The notes: a model not told the origin generated them from the sequence alone. DNA of 64,000 nt from Hyphomonadaceae bacterium (GCA_022843225.1 JALHOC010000004.1:1-64000); one strand, 5' to 3'; numbered from the stretch's first letter, positions 35,373 to 45,540 are shown. Numbers and translations are program-made.

Positions 35373-35590
35373 TGGCGCTGCCGCAAGGCCTGCTCGATCA
35401 GCCGATCGAGGTCGCGCCGCAAACTCTCTGAAATCTCGGCCTTCGACGTCGACTTTTCTAAGCGCCCCAGGGCGCGGCACATGACGCGCCCGACCAGCAA
35501 CGAGGCCTCGTTTACATCCCCGGTTGATCGGCGCGCACGCGCGGCAAGCTCTATTTGGTGCGAGAGGATGTGCATTACCCGCGGCCCCAT
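35369..35590 (-). CDS. Small hypothetical protein (73 aa)
   Basis: No family is secure. Residues 7-40 read like the first helix pair of an ECF sigma factor (HILSHQIELAARARRSTGDV followed by NEASLLVGRVMCRAL), but the sequence then turns into a charged helix ending LRRDLDRLIEQALRQRH, and regions 3-4 are absent. It may be a sigma-region-2-like adaptor or an unrelated helical protein. The stop is shared with msrB (CTAG), a pattern repeated in this window. Confidence 0.5.
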   Translation of the reverse strand: MGPRVMHILSHQIELAARARRSTGDVNEASLLVGRVMCRALGRLEKSTSKAEISESLRRDLDRLIEQALRQRH

Positions 35591-35756
35591 GGGCGCGCTC
35601 CTTCTGCTTCAAGCCGGACAGCTCCCCACAATCCGCGCGGCAGATAGACCCAGCATACCCAGTTCGGCGCACTGCGAAAGTGTTTCTTAAGCTTGGCTGC
35701 GACCTAATGCGCGGGGGCGCTTGACGGCGCGGCTGCTTCGAGGACCATGGGCGCGC

Positions 35757-36500
35757 GTGACAAAGCCCTTTCCGACCAAGAACCTCCGGTTCTTCCTGAC
35801 GACGCCGACGCCGTGTCCCTATCTACCAGGCCGGCGCGAGCGGAAAGTCTTCACCGGCCTCGATGGACCGAATGCCGAGCACTTGCACGGCATGCTCACC
35901 CATTCCGGATTTCGACGCTCGCAGACCATCGCCTATCGGCCCTCATGCGAAGGATGCGAGGCCTGCATTTCCGCCCGCGTCCCCGCCGAACAATTCACCT
36001 TCACCCGCCGCTGGCGCAAGATCATGGCGCGCAATGCCGATCTCGCGCGCAGCCTGCGCCCCGCGCAAGCCACCGAGGAGCAATACAGGCTGCTGCGCCG
36101 CTACCTCGTTTCACGTCATGCCCAGGGCGGGATGGCGGAGATGTCGATGCGCGACTATACCGCCATGGTGCAGGAAACTGCGGTGCGCACGCATATCGTG
36201 GAGTATCGCTACACGTCCGGACCGCGAAAAAATGAACTCGCCGCCGCCGCCCTTGTCGATGTGCTCAGCGACGGCCTGAGCCTTGTCTACTCGTTCTTCG
36301 ATCCCGATGATCCAAAGCGCAGCCTCGGGGCTTACACGATCCTCGATCACATCCAGCAGGCGCGCGCGGCGGGTTTTGGCTACGTGTATCTCGGCTATTG
36401 GATCCCCGGCAGCGAAAAGATGGCTTACAAGGCCGCGTTCCAACCCATGGAATTGTTGCTCGGCGGCGCGTGGCGTCCCTATACGCCCGTGGAATTCTGA
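35757..36500 (+). CDS. bpt: Aspartate/glutamate leucyltransferase (Bpt)
   Basis: Bpt adds leucine from Leu-tRNA to N-terminal Asp or Glu, marking proteins for ClpAP (N-end rule). Typical blocks are FPTKNLRFFLTTPTPCPYLP, the Cys-rich SCEGCEACISAR and the late GYVYLGYWIPGSEKMAYKA. The GTG at 35757 gives MTKPFPTKNLRFF, closest to the family start. TTG 35721, preceded by a G-run, is a possible longer start. The length of 247 is normal. The clp genes are not here. Confidence 0.88.
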   Translation: MTKPFPTKNLRFFLTTPTPCPYLPGRRERKVFTGLDGPNAEHLHGMLTHSGFRRSQTIAYRPSCEGCEACISARVPAEQFTFTRRWRKIMARNADLARSLRPAQATEEQYRLLRRYLVSRHAQGGMAEMSMRDYTAMVQETAVRTHIVEYRYTSGPRKNELAAAALVDVLSDGLSLVYSFFDPDDPKRSLGAYTILDHIQQARAAGFGYVYLGYWIPGSEKMAYKAAFQPMELLLGGAWRPYTPVEF

Positions 36501-36513
36501 GCGACGCGATCCA

Positions 36514-37638
36514 TCACTCGATAGCGCCGGTCCGGTAGTAGCCCTCTGGGATTAGATCCGGACGTAACGGCCTCTGTTCGTGGACACCATGGCTCACCCA
36601 ATGCTCGACGCCAGACGCCAAGGCGCCAGCGCGCACAGCTGCTTCAATGTCGGGATTGGCTAAAAGGTAGAATTCTTCGTGAAAGCCCGGCGGCGTCACC
36701 TCAATCGCTGCGGGCACATAGAGCGTGCAGAATTGCTCGACGACGCGGCGCACCAATTTGTCACGCACATGAATGCAATCAGGGCCATAGGCTTGCGCGC
36801 GACTTGTACCTGTCACGATCTCGTAGGACGGAAAATAGTCTACGTCAGCATGCGCGCCGGCGAATTCGGCAGCCACCGCCCGGAGAACCGACTTCGAGCG
36901 CATGTTAGCGATGATGATATCCTCACCGCTAAATGTGGTTCCCATCGGCACAGGCGATACCGTGACGACGAATTTTGCATGAGACGCCACGGACAACACC
37001 GTTGCGCGCAGGTCCTCAAGCGCGTCTCTGTTTTCTGACGCGCTGGTCAGCGCGAGGGTGAAGCGCTCCGGGTTGTCGCGGACTAGCGCATAAGGCGGCG
37101 CGGCATTCTGCCATTGACCAGTTTGTTGGTCGCGCCAAGCTTCGATCAAGCCAAGCGTCAGGATCACAACATCGGCTTCTCGCAGCCGCGCAAAGTACTC
37201 CGTCTCGATATACCGCCGACGCTCGTGCGCGCGCTCGACGCCGACAGCCGGCGCGCCCGGCGTCAACTGCAGATCGAAGGCGCCTGTCGCTGTCTCAATG
37301 ATCGAGGCCGCGCCTGTCCCGCCAGAAAGCGCCCAGCGCGCTTCGTTGGCCATCGACGCGCTCGTGAATTTGTTCACGATGCCGTTGTGACGCCAAGGGT
37401 ACTCCTCCTTGCTGCACGGGAAGCGCTTACTCAAAACGTCGACGCCCCGATAAAGTAGGGCTTCTTCGATGTTGCGCGCGAAACAAGAGCCCATGCAGAA
37501 GAAGCGCGCCGCCGCCGGCAGCTCAAACTTCGGCGCGTGAGCCACCGCGAGCGGATCGATCGCGAAGCGGCCCTCTTCCCAACGCGCACCAGCGGAGCGC
37601 ATCGCGTTCTTAAAGGCGGCCGCGCCGGAAATCTCCAT
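36514..37638 (-). CDS. GSCFA-domain protein
   Basis: The 374-residue protein has the hallmark FFCMGSCFARNIEEAL (residues 47-62, with Ser51 and Cys52), and an SGNH-like order continues with VVILTLGLIEAWRD and VTVSPVPMG. The family is thought to be an SGNH/GDSL-type hydrolase or acyl-transferring enzyme, not yet assigned. The C-terminal FYLLANPDIEAAVRAG and HWVSHG block is a short domain seen repeated in glycosyltransferases and surface proteins. No glycan genes flank it. Confidence 0.82.
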   Translation of the reverse strand: MEISGAAAFKNAMRSAGARWEEGRFAIDPLAVAHAPKFELPAAARFFCMGSCFARNIEEALLYRGVDVLSKRFPCSKEEYPWRHNGIVNKFTSASMANEARWALSGGTGAASIIETATGAFDLQLTPGAPAVGVERAHERRRYIETEYFARLREADVVILTLGLIEAWRDQQTGQWQNAAPPYALVRDNPERFTLALTSASENRDALEDLRATVLSVASHAKFVVTVSPVPMGTTFSGEDIIIANMRSKSVLRAVAAEFAGAHADVDYFPSYEIVTGTSRAQAYGPDCIHVRDKLVRRVVEQFCTLYVPAAIEVTPPGFHEEFYLLANPDIEAAVRAGALASGVEHWVSHGVHEQRPLRPDLIPEGYYRTGAIE

Positions 37639-37705
37639 GCCTCAGGAATAACCTCGCCCCAGCGCGACGGCTAGTCAGAAGATCGAAAGCGACTACCATG
37701 GATCC

Positions 37706-38197
37706 ATGGCCAACCGTCCCAGCAAACCTCTCTGGACCTCCGCCGAGATCGCGCCCGCAATGCGGCCGTTTACGCAAAAGCTGAACCCGAACTCGCTGTT
37801 CCGCGCCGCCGCTCTGTCGCGCATGGCCGGCATGAGCCGCGCGCATGTGAGCTTGGTGCGTTTGCCGCCGGGCAAGGATAGCTTCGCCTATCACGCGCAC
37901 ATGCTGGAGGAGGAATGGGTCTACATTCTCTCCGGTCGCGCCCTCGCCGAGATTGACGGCAAGACCAGCGAAGTCGGCCCCGGCGACTTCATGGGCTTCG
38001 CAACGCCGTCGGCACCGCATCTGTTGCGCAACACGTTCGACCAAGAATGCGTGTATCTGATGGGCGGCGAGGACAAACCGATCGATGTTCTGTCCTACCC
38101 CAAGGACGGCAAACGCTATCTGCAGATGCAGACCGATAAAGGCACGGAATTCTACGAACTGGGCGAACCGACTAAGCCCTTCGGCAAAGCCGACTAA
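37706..38197 (+). CDS. Cupin-domain protein
   Basis: The 163-residue protein has one cupin barrel. Motif 1 is AYHAHMLEEEWVYILSGRAL with His and Glu ligands near 62-69, and motif 2 is GDFMGFATPSAPHLLRN near 93-109. The metal site seems intact. Enzyme or regulatory role is unknown. It shares its stop with parC (CTAA). Confidence 0.82.
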   Translation: MANRPSKPLWTSAEIAPAMRPFTQKLNPNSLFRAAALSRMAGMSRAHVSLVRLPPGKDSFAYHAHMLEEEWVYILSGRALAEIDGKTSEVGPGDFMGFATPSAPHLLRNTFDQECVYLMGGEDKPIDVLSYPKDGKRYLQMQTDKGTEFYELGEPTKPFGKAD

Positions 38198-40437
38198 CCG
38201 ATCACGTCGCTGAACCGTCCTGAACGCGAGAAGCCCTTGGGCGCAACCTTGCCAGCGCCGCCGCGTTTGCCGCGATACTCTTTCCACTCCGGCACCGCGC
38301 GCACGCGCGCTGCGCTGTCTTCCCAGGTGAGGCCTTCCTCCTTGGAGAAGACCTTCACGTCCGCGAGGCCGCGATCATGATAGCTTTGTAGTTTCACACC
38401 CTTGCCGCGCGTCATCTCCGGCAATTCAGAGAGCGGGAAGATGAGCAGCTTTTTGCGTTCGCCAATCACCGCGACCTGATCACCAATCACCTTCGCCGCT
38501 TGCATAGCGCGCCCATTGAGAATCTGTTTGCCGGAGCGCTTCGACGCCAGCATCTCGCTTTCCGCGATCACGAACCCATAGCCTTCATGGCTTGCAACCA
38601 CACGCTTGGCGCCTTCCTCGTACACAAACAGAGCGACCACTTCGTCGATGTCGCCAAGCTCGATCTGGAGCCGGATCGGTTCGCCATGACCGCGTCCGCC
38701 CGGCAGCTTGTGGGCGTCGAGCGTGAACGCGCGGCCATCAGAGGCAAATAACAGCAATTTGTCTGTCGTTTCGCACTGGACGATATGCTGGGCGTGATCG
38801 CCGTCCTTGAACTTTAGTTCCGAGAGATCGGCGACGTGGCCCTTGAGCGCGCGCACCCAGCCTTTTTCCGAGAGTACGACTGTAATCGGCTCGCGCGTCA
38901 CGAACGCCTCGATGTCGATCTCGGCGCTGACCTCAGCCGCCGCGCCCAGTTCCGTACGGCGTTTGCCCAAGCTGGTCTTGGGGTCGAAGATCTTGCGCGT
39001 CTCCTTCAATTCACCCGCGATCTTGCGCCACTGCTTGCGCGTGTCTTCCAGCAGACCCTGCAGGTCCTTTTGCTCCTCGCGGAGCGCCGCGTCCTCGCGG
39101 CGAATTTCCATCTCTTCAAGCTTGCGCAATTGGCGCAGCCGTGTGTTGAGAATGGCTTCCGCTTGAACATCATTTAGCTTGAAGCGTTGAATGAGTTTCG
39201 CCTTCGGCTCGTCCTCGTTGCGGATGATCCGGATCACTTCATCGAGGTTGAGATAGACGATCAGCAAACCAGCCAGCACGTCCAAGCGCTGGGCAATCTT
39301 TTCCAGGCGATGCGCCGTGCGCCGTTGCAGCACGTCGCGGCGGTGATCTAGGAAGGCGCGCAGCACCTCCTTCAAGCCCATGACACGCGGCGCACCGTCT
39401 TTGTCGAGCACGTTCATGTTGAGCGACACGCGCGTCTCCAACGCCGTCAGCTTGAACAGGCTCTCCATCAGTACGGCGGGCTCCACCGTGCGCGCCTTGG
39501 GTTCCAGCACCAGGCGGATATCTTCGGCGCTTTCATCGCGCGCGTCGCCCAGAAGCGGCGCTTTCTTGTTCTCGATGACTTCCGCTAGCGCTTCGAGCAG
39601 TTTCGACTTCTGCACGAGATGCGGAATTTCCGTGACGACGATGCGCCACATGCCGCGACCCAGATCTTCGGTGTGCCAGCGCGCGCGGACCCGGAAGCCG
39701 CCACGGCCGGCTTCATAAGCCTCGCGAATGTTTTCCGGCGGCTCCACCACAATGCCGCCCGTGGGGAAGTCGGGACCGGGAACGATCTTCAACAAATCGT
39801 CCGTCGTCGCCTTGGCGTTTTCGATCAGGAACACGCTTGCGTCGATCAATTCAGCGATATTGTGTGGGGGAATGTTCGTCGCCATGCCGACGGCGATGCC
39901 GGACGAGCCATTAGCGAGCAGGTTCGGGAACGCGGCGGGAAGAACAACGGGCTCTTCCTTGGTGCCGTCATAGGAGGGGCGGAAGTCAACAGCGTCTTCG
40001 TCGATGCCTTCGAGCAGCGCCTCGGCAGCTTTGGTCATGCGGCTTTCGGTGTAGCGCATGGCGGCGGGGTTATCTCCGTCGATGTTGCCGAAATTGCCTT
40101 GCCCGTCGATCAACGGATAGCGCGAGTTGAAATCTTGCGCGAGGCGCACGAGCGCGTCGTAAATCGATTGATCGCCGTGAGGGTGAAAATCACCCATCAC
40201 ATCGCCGACGACTTTCGCGGATTTCCGAAACGCCGCGTCGGCGGTGAGGTTGAGCCGACGCATGGCGTAGAGCACCCGCCGATGCACGGGCTTCAACCCG
40301 TCGCGTACGTCCGGCAAAGCGCGGCTCGTAATCGTCGACAGCGCATAGGCGAGATAGCGCTTCGACAGCGCCTCGCCGATCGGTTCGTCTACAATACGTC
40401 CGCCTTCGTCCGGCGGGGAGGTGATGTCGTCAGCCAT
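38194..40437 (-). CDS. parC: DNA topoisomerase IV subunit A
   Basis: The 747-residue protein is a type II topoisomerase A subunit. Tyr129 in [10 protein letters not shown] is the DNA-cutting residue, and the start [19 protein letters not shown] is typical. It has no GyrA box (the Q-R/K-R-G-G motif is found in the gene at the window end), which argues for ParC. ParC decatenates daughter chromosomes with ParE, not present here. It lies downstream of recO on the same strand after an 83-base gap with an inverted repeat. Confidence 0.93.
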   Translation of the reverse strand: MADDITSPPDEGGRIVDEPIGEALSKRYLAYALSTITSRALPDVRDGLKPVHRRVLYAMRRLNLTADAAFRKSAKVVGDVMGDFHPHGDQSIYDALVRLAQDFNSRYPLIDGQGNFGNIDGDNPAAMRYTESRMTKAAEALLEGIDEDAVDFRPSYDGTKEEPVVLPAAFPNLLANGSSGIAVGMATNIPPHNIAELIDASVFLIENAKATTDDLLKIVPGPDFPTGGIVVEPPENIREAYEAGRGGFRVRARWHTEDLGRGMWRIVVTEIPHLVQKSKLLEALAEVIENKKAPLLGDARDESAEDIRLVLEPKARTVEPAVLMESLFKLTALETRVSLNMNVLDKDGAPRVMGLKEVLRAFLDHRRDVLQRRTAHRLEKIAQRLDVLAGLLIVYLNLDEVIRIIRNEDEPKAKLIQRFKLNDVQAEAILNTRLRQLRKLEEMEIRREDAALREEQKDLQGLLEDTRKQWRKIAGELKETRKIFDPKTSLGKRRTELGAAAEVSAEIDIEAFVTREPITVVLSEKGWVRALKGHVADLSELKFKDGDHAQHIVQCETTDKLLLFASDGRAFTLDAHKLPGGRGHGEPIRLQIELGDIDEVVALFVYEEGAKRVVASHEGYGFVIAESEMLASKRSGKQILNGRAMQAAKVIGDQVAVIGERKKLLIFPLSELPEMTRGKGVKLQSYHDRGLADVKVFSKEEGLTWEDSAARVRAVPEWKEYRGKRGGAGKVAPKGFSRSGRFSDVIG

Positions 40438-40446
40438 TCTAGCTTC

Positions 40447-40518
40447 CAGGTGTCAGGTATCGGGATCAGGCGGTAGGTATCGCGGCGGCGATACCTGACA
40501 CCTCATTCCTGACACCTG
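40447..40518. repeat. Inverted-repeat element between recO and parC
   Basis: AGGTGTCAGGTATCG (40448-40462) has its exact reverse complement at 40489-40503. A third arm CCTGACACCTG (40508-40518) mirrors 40447-40457. The centre has another GGTAGGTATCGC copy that can pair with GCGGCGATACC. The arms are GC-rich and perfectly matched, so alternative hairpins compete. No U-run follows, so it is not a plain terminator. The TGTCAGG core looks like a small intergenic repeat family. Confidence 0.75.
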
Positions 40519-40520
40519 TA

Positions 40521-41249
40521 TTAGAGTCGCCCCGCGAATCCCAAGCGTTCGATCAGCCGACGACGCGCATCGGGCATGCCTTCGCCCTTATGGTCGAACA
40601 ATCTGCGCTCCAGGAAATACCCAGCCAACGCGAAGGCATCGGCCACATCACCCGATTTTAGTTCCGCTGCCGTATCGACTAAGAACGGCGGCAGCTTCAG
40701 CAGCAGATCAGCGTGGGGTGCGCCGGCGGCGGCGGTCGCGGCCCGGCCGGTGCGCGGGCTCACCCAGGCTAATCCCTCCGTTGCTCCCGTCACCGCACAG
40801 CGGGAGAGATCGAGCCCATAACCCAAGGACGCGAGCAGCCCGAGTTCAAAGCGCGTATAGAGTGCGGGCCAGACCTCGCTCTGCGGCATCGCCTCGATCA
40901 GCACAATCAGCGCGTCATAGAGCTGCGGGTAAGCTTGGCGTTCCGGTGTCACGCCGCGAATGAGCGCCACCGCCGACGACAGCCCTAGCAAAGCGGCCGC
41001 ATCGTCGAGCAAGCGCGTCGCGTGCGGCTCGCTAAGTTCCAACGGATTGAAGAAGCCGAGTTGTTCCGAGAGCCGCGCCTTCCAGCCGCAATGCACAAGA
41101 TTGCCGGCTTGCAGGATTGGCTGCGACTTGCGCCCCGCATGCACGACACCGCCAAAGCGGCCATGCTCACGCGAGAACACCTCCGCCACGAGCTTGCCTT
41201 CGCCAAAAGGTTTGGCGCCCAGCACGATGGCGAAGTCCGTCCATTCCAT
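40521..41249 (-). CDS. recO: DNA repair protein RecO
   Basis: RecO (242 aa) loads RecA onto SSB-coated DNA with RecR. The OB-fold start (FAIVLGAKPFGEGKLVAEVF) and the HGRFGGVVHAGRKS block fit. It sits 3 bases after era. Zinc cysteines seen in some RecO proteins are not evident, only one Cys near CAVTGATE. It follows era as in other alphaproteobacteria. Confidence 0.9.
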   Translation of the reverse strand: MEWTDFAIVLGAKPFGEGKLVAEVFSREHGRFGGVVHAGRKSQPILQAGNLVHCGWKARLSEQLGFFNPLELSEPHATRLLDDAAALLGLSSAVALIRGVTPERQAYPQLYDALIVLIEAMPQSEVWPALYTRFELGLLASLGYGLDLSRCAVTGATEGLAWVSPRTGRAATAAAGAPHADLLLKLPPFLVDTAAELKSGDVADAFALAGYFLERRLFDHKGEGMPDARRRLIERLGFAGRL

Positions 41250-41252
41250 GCC

Positions 41253-42182
41253 TCAAGCTTCGTAATCCAAGCCGAGCCTTTGATAGAGAGCGCGCTCCTC
41301 CGACCAGCCTTCGCGCACTTTCACGTGCAGGAAGAGGTGGATGCGTCGACCGAACGCCTCCTCCATCTCCTTACGCGCGAGCTCGCCGATGGCTTTAATC
41401 GACTGGCCCTTGGCGCCGATGGCGATCTTGCGCTGGCTCTCGCGCGCGACAAACAGGATCTGATCGATCTTGGCGGAACCGTCTTTGCGCTCTTCCCAGG
41501 CTTCGGTCTCGACGATCAGATCGTACGGCAATTCGTCATGTAGGCGTTGCATGGCTTTTTCGCGCGTGATCTCGGCAGCCAGCACACGCGCGGGCGCGTC
41601 CATGGTTTGATCTTCCGGGAACAGCCATGGCCCCTCCGGCGCGCGCTCCGCCAACAACTTCAAGAGATCGCCTACGCCATCGCCGTTCTTGGCGGAGATC
41701 ATCATCACGTCAGTGTACAGGCCCTCGCCGACCAGCTTCGCGGTAAGTTCTAGCAGTGCCGGGCGCGGCACGGCGTCGACCTTGTTAAGCACCAGGATGG
41801 AGGCGATCTCCATCTGCTTCAGCTTGGCCGTGATCGCAGCGGAGTCAGCAACGGAGTGAGAATCAGCGCCGGTTTTGGCGCCACTAACGTGAGCGCTCGC
41901 GTCCACCACATGCACGACGGCGTCCGCGCCCTCGAGTGCGCTCCAGGCGGCCGCCACCATGGCGCGATCAAACCGGCGCTTCGGCGCGAACACGCCCGGC
42001 GTGTCGATTAGGATCAATTGCACCGCATTACGCATGGCGATGCCACGCACCAGGGCGCGCGTCGTTTGCACCTTCTTGGTCACGGCGGCGACCTTCGCGC
42101 CAACCAACGCATTCACGAGCGTCGACTTGCCGGCGTTCGGCGCGCCCAGCACAGCGACGACAGCGCAGAATTGCTCAGCCAT
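41253..42182 (-). CDS. era: GTPase Era
   Basis: Era (309 aa) is a ribosome-assembly GTPase that binds the 3' end of 16S rRNA. G1 is GAPNAGKST (13-21), G3 DTPG, G4 NKVD. The KH domain follows at the C-terminus (KIAIGAKGQSIKAIGELARK). It overlaps rnc by 8 bases. Era and RNase III are a conserved pair. Confidence 0.95.
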   Translation of the reverse strand: MAEQFCAVVAVLGAPNAGKSTLVNALVGAKVAAVTKKVQTTRALVRGIAMRNAVQLILIDTPGVFAPKRRFDRAMVAAAWSALEGADAVVHVVDASAHVSGAKTGADSHSVADSAAITAKLKQMEIASILVLNKVDAVPRPALLELTAKLVGEGLYTDVMMISAKNGDGVGDLLKLLAERAPEGPWLFPEDQTMDAPARVLAAEITREKAMQRLHDELPYDLIVETEAWEERKDGSAKIDQILFVARESQRKIAIGAKGQSIKAIGELARKEMEEAFGRRIHLFLHVKVREGWSEERALYQRLGLDYEA

Positions 42183-42897
42183 CTATGCCGCGCTCCTTCA
42201 AAAACGCCGCAGCAGCGGCCCGTTGCGCGTCGCGCTTGGAATTGCCTTCGCCGCGCGAGGGCGCGAAACCATCCACCTGCGCGTCGATGACGAAACGCGG
42301 AGCGTGTTCGGGGCCGCTTTGATCCACGAGTTTGTAACTCAGGCCTTTCTTGCGCGCTGCGGCCCATTCCTGCAGCACGGTCTTTGCGTCGCGGGGCGCG
42401 GCCTTCACATCGTCAAACGCATCGCCCCAGAACGTCGTGACAAAGCCGCGCGCGGCGCTCATGCCGCCATCAAGATATAGCGCTGCGATCATGGACTCGC
42501 AGATATCGCCCAGAATGGCTTCCTTGCCGCGTCCGCCGCTCGCTTCCTCGGACGCCGACAGGACAAGCGCATCGCCGAGACCAGCTGCGCGCGCGGCCTT
42601 GGCGCAAGCCTGGCGATTGACGAGCGCGTTGAAGCGGGGCGCGAGTTCGCCCTCGGTTTCGTCCGCGTGATCGGCGAGCAGGCGCTCAGCGACGATCAGA
42701 CCCAACACCCGGTCACCGAGGAATTCGAGCCTATCATAGGAGCGCAGAGCGCCGCGCGCGCCATCATTGATGCTGCCGTGGGTGAGCGCTTCGCGCGCCA
42801 GTTTTCGGTCGCGGAACTGATAGCCGAGGCGTTTTTCGAGCTCGGCGAGTTGAGCGTCTTGGCCGCGTTCACTCCCGCTCATCGCGGGCGCCGCCAT
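42175..42897 (-). CDS. rnc: Ribonuclease III
   Basis: RNase III (240 aa) cuts double-stranded RNA, including rRNA precursors. The signature RLEFLGDRVLGL (57-67) holds Glu58 and Asp62, and DICESMIAALYLDGG holds the second metal pair. The C-terminal dsRNA-binding domain contains GEGNSKRDAQRAAAAAFL. It overlaps lepB by 29 bases if ATG 42897 is used; ATG 42882 would shorten this to 14 bases. Confidence 0.95.
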   Translation of the reverse strand: MAAPAMSGSERGQDAQLAELEKRLGYQFRDRKLAREALTHGSINDGARGALRSYDRLEFLGDRVLGLIVAERLLADHADETEGELAPRFNALVNRQACAKAARAAGLGDALVLSASEEASGGRGKEAILGDICESMIAALYLDGGMSAARGFVTTFWGDAFDDVKAAPRDAKTVLQEWAAARKKGLSYKLVDQSGPEHAPRFVIDAQVDGFAPSRGEGNSKRDAQRAAAAAFLKERGIDG

Positions 42898-43657
42898 TGA
42901 CAGCCTTCAAGAAACGATCCCCGCGGAAGCCCGTGAACAAGGTCCAGGGGCGGAAAATCGACGTGTCGCCATCAAACGAAACCACTGTGAACTGCGCGGG
43001 ACCAACGAGATTGTCGTAGGGCACGAAGCCCACGACGCCAGGTACGCGGCTATCGGCGGAATTGTCGCGATCATCGCCCATCATGAAATAATGCCCGTCG
43101 GGCACGACGTACTCGCGCGTGTTATCGAGTTCGGTGATTCCACGATCGAACACAGTGAAGCTCACGCCCTCTGGCAGTGTTTCGCGATAAGCTTGCAAAC
43201 GCTCAATAGCGCCGTCTTCGTTCTCGAAATCGACCACGCCCAGCGACTCACGCTCCACAGGCTGGCCATTGATGTGCAGTAATCCATCGATCACTTGGAT
43301 GCGATCGCCCGGCAAACCCACCAGGCGCTTGATGAAGTCACGATCGGGTTCAGGGGTCGGGCGAAACACGACAACGTCGCCACGATGCGGCTGGCTGCCA
43401 AACAAGCGCCCCTGCGGCAGCAGGCCTTCCAACGGCGCGAAGGAATAGCGCCCGTACCCGTATGACCATTTCGTTACCACGATGTAATCGCCGACCTCTA
43501 AGGTTGGCTGCATCGAGCCCGACGGAATACGGAACGGTTGGGCGATGGTGAAGCGCAGCACCATCGCGAGCGCCAGCGCATAAAGGATCGTGCGCACGTT
43601 TTCCCAAAACACGTCCATGCCAGTTTCGGGGGCGGAACTCGTCGAACTCATGCTCAT
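42869..43657 (-). CDS. lepB: Signal peptidase I
   Basis: LepB (262 aa) removes signal peptides. The Ser48/Lys110 dyad is in IPSGSMQPTLEVGDYIVV and RDFIKRLVGLPGDR, and a late GDDRDNSADSR is box E. One N-terminal helix anchors it. It precedes rnc with an overlap and follows acpS after a gap of about 96 bases. Confidence 0.95.
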   Translation of the reverse strand: MSMSSTSSAPETGMDVFWENVRTILYALALAMVLRFTIAQPFRIPSGSMQPTLEVGDYIVVTKWSYGYGRYSFAPLEGLLPQGRLFGSQPHRGDVVVFRPTPEPDRDFIKRLVGLPGDRIQVIDGLLHINGQPVERESLGVVDFENEDGAIERLQAYRETLPEGVSFTVFDRGITELDNTREYVVPDGHYFMMGDDRDNSADSRVPGVVGFVPYDNLVGPAQFTVVSFDGDTSIFRPWTLFTGFRGDRFLKAVNGGARDERE

Positions 43658-43753
43658 GCGTTTCTCGTCATCGGGCGGCGAGAACCGCCTTCCCCCTGCT
43701 ACCTTGCCGTCTTTTCACTGACTTGAGCGCCACAGACCAGCCCCAAGCGCATT

Positions 43754-44167
43754 TCACGATGCATTTGGGTCTAACTCGGCCGAAATAATGACGAAGGCTT
43801 GGGCCAGAGGATAGTCATCGGTCAAGCTGACATGGACAAGCGGGCGAAAACCCGGAGGCGTGATTTTCGTTAGACGCGCGGCCGCCCCGCCGGTCAACTT
43901 CATGGTGGGCTGACCGCTCGGCAAGTTAGCCACCCCCATGTCTCGCCAAAAAACCCCTTGTTTCAATCCTGTACCGAGCGCCTTGGAGCAGGCCTCCTTG
44001 GCCGCGAAGCGCTTGGCGTAAGTGTCGGCGCGTTGGTCGGGCCGGCGTTCGGCCCGAGCGCGCTCGAGCTCCGTATAGACCCGATGGGTGAAGCGATCCC
44101 CGAACTTGGCAAGCGTCTCTTCGATGCGGCGGATATCGATGAGGTCCGACCCGATGCCCAAAATCAT
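43754..44167 (-). CDS. acpS: Holo-[acyl-carrier-protein] synthase
   Basis: AcpS (137 aa) loads phosphopantetheine onto [17 protein letters not shown] (Asp8) and [15 protein letters not shown] (Glu58) hold the magnesium ligands. It overlaps pdxJ by four bases (ATGA). Its substrate CoA comes in part through coaD, at 61853. Confidence 0.95.
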   Translation of the reverse strand: MILGIGSDLIDIRRIEETLAKFGDRFTHRVYTELERARAERRPDQRADTYAKRFAAKEACSKALGTGLKQGVFWRDMGVANLPSGQPTMKLTGGAAARLTKITPPGFRPLVHVSLTDDYPLAQAFVIISAELDPNAS

Positions 44168-44916
44168 GGCGCCCTCGCCGCGTCGATACGGCGGCGCATT
44201 TCACCGACCGCATGGGCTAACCCAACGAAAATTGCCTCTCCGATTAGGAAGTGGCCGATATTGAGTTCGACGACCTCCGGGATCGCCGCCACCGGCGCTA
44301 CAGTCTCATAGTCGATGCCATGGCCCGCATGCACTTCGAGCCCCAGCGCATGCGCTTGCCTGGCGCCGGCGCGTAGCGCGTTCAGCACGCTGGCCGCGTC
44401 ATCGGCGCGCCCCTCGCGGATCGCGTCACAGAATGCGCCGGTATGCAGCTCGACGACAGCCGCGCCAGTGTGATGCGCGGCCTCGATCTGCGCGGGATCC
44501 GCGGCAATGAACAGCGACACGCGCGAACCAGCGTCCCGGAGCTTGGCGACCATGGGCGTGATCCAATTGTGCCCGCCAACCACATCAAGCCCGCCTTCGG
44601 TGGTGCGTTCCTCGCGTCGCTCGGGGACAAGACACACCGCGTGCGGACGATGGCGCAGCGCGATGTCGAACATTTCCTGCGTCACCGCCATTTCGAGGTT
44701 GAGCGGGCGGTCGCGCTCGCGCAGCATCGATGCAAGCGTATCGATGTCAGCGTCGGAGATATGGCGACGATCCTCGCGCAGATGCGCGGTGATGCCGTCC
44801 GCGCCCGCCTCAAGCGCCACGATCGCCGCGCGCGCGGGATCGGGATAGGCGCCGCCGCGCGCATTGCGAATAGTCGCGACGTGATCGATGTTCACGCCAA
44901 GCCGCACGTGCATCAT
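44164..44916 (-). CDS. pdxJ: Pyridoxine 5'-phosphate synthase
   Basis: PdxJ (250 aa) condenses DXP and 3-amino-1-hydroxyacetone phosphate to pyridoxine phosphate. [17 protein letters not shown] at the start, HLREDRRHI and [11 protein letters not shown] are signature parts. It overlaps both acpS and pyrE by ATGA. pdxH for the next step lies 25 kb away in the antitoxin-toxin cluster. Confidence 0.95.
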   Translation of the reverse strand: MMHVRLGVNIDHVATIRNARGGAYPDPARAAIVALEAGADGITAHLREDRRHISDADIDTLASMLRERDRPLNLEMAVTQEMFDIALRHRPHAVCLVPERREERTTEGGLDVVGGHNWITPMVAKLRDAGSRVSLFIAADPAQIEAAHHTGAAVVELHTGAFCDAIREGRADDAASVLNALRAGARQAHALGLEVHAGHGIDYETVAPVAAIPEVVELNIGHFLIGEAIFVGLAHAVGEMRRRIDAARAP

Positions 44917-45494
44917 GCGGCAAGCCCGCGCGAGCCCGGCTTGATCGCGGGGAGTGCGGCGAGGTCCGGAGGCAATTGATCCGCAGGGTAAGACGGCGCG
45001 TTCACTTGCGCGAGCGAGACCAGTTGCGCGCCGATATCAGCCTTGCCGCCGGAGCGATCAATCAAGCAGGCGGCGCCCACAAGAATTCCATGGCCCCCTA
45101 TCGCATCAAGGCACTCGCGCGAAGAGAGCCCCGTGGTGACCACATCCTCGACCATCAGCACCCGCTCATGCGCTTCTATCGAGAAACCGCGCCGCAATTG
45201 GAACGCGCCATTCTCGCGCTCAACGAACATCGCCTTAGCGCCCAGATGCCGCGCGGTTTCGTAGCCGGGAATGATCGCGCCGACCGCCGGCGACACCACA
45301 ACATCAATTTTGCCGAACGCGTTGCGCGCTTTCTCAGCCAAAGCCCGACACAGACGCTCGGTACGCACGGGGTCCATAAACACCGCGTTTTTCTGAAAAA
45401 ACACGGGCGAATGCAGCCCAGAGGAGAGGATAAAGTGCCCCTCCAACAGCGCGCCCGCGGCGCGGAACTCGTCGAGAACGTCGCTCTGATTCAT
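44913..45494 (-). CDS. pyrE: Orotate phosphoribosyltransferase
   Basis: PyrE (193 aa) makes OMP from orotate and PRPP. The start [19 protein letters not shown] is typical, and the PRPP loop is [14 protein letters not shown]. It overlaps pdxJ by ATGA and lies 46 bases downstream of rsh. Confidence 0.93.
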   Translation of the reverse strand: MNQSDVLDEFRAAGALLEGHFILSSGLHSPVFFQKNAVFMDPVRTERLCRALAEKARNAFGKIDVVVSPAVGAIIPGYETARHLGAKAMFVERENGAFQLRRGFSIEAHERVLMVEDVVTTGLSSRECLDAIGGHGILVGAACLIDRSGGKADIGAQLVSLAQVNAPSYPADQLPPDLAALPAIKPGSRGLAA

Positions 45495-45540
45495 GGTGCG
45501 TGTTTACCAACATCGCGCGCACGCGTCGATGCGACCATGC

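Noticed and set aside
39619-40476. A 285-codon plus-strand frame inside parC
   Set aside because: Shadow of the conserved parC N-terminal region.
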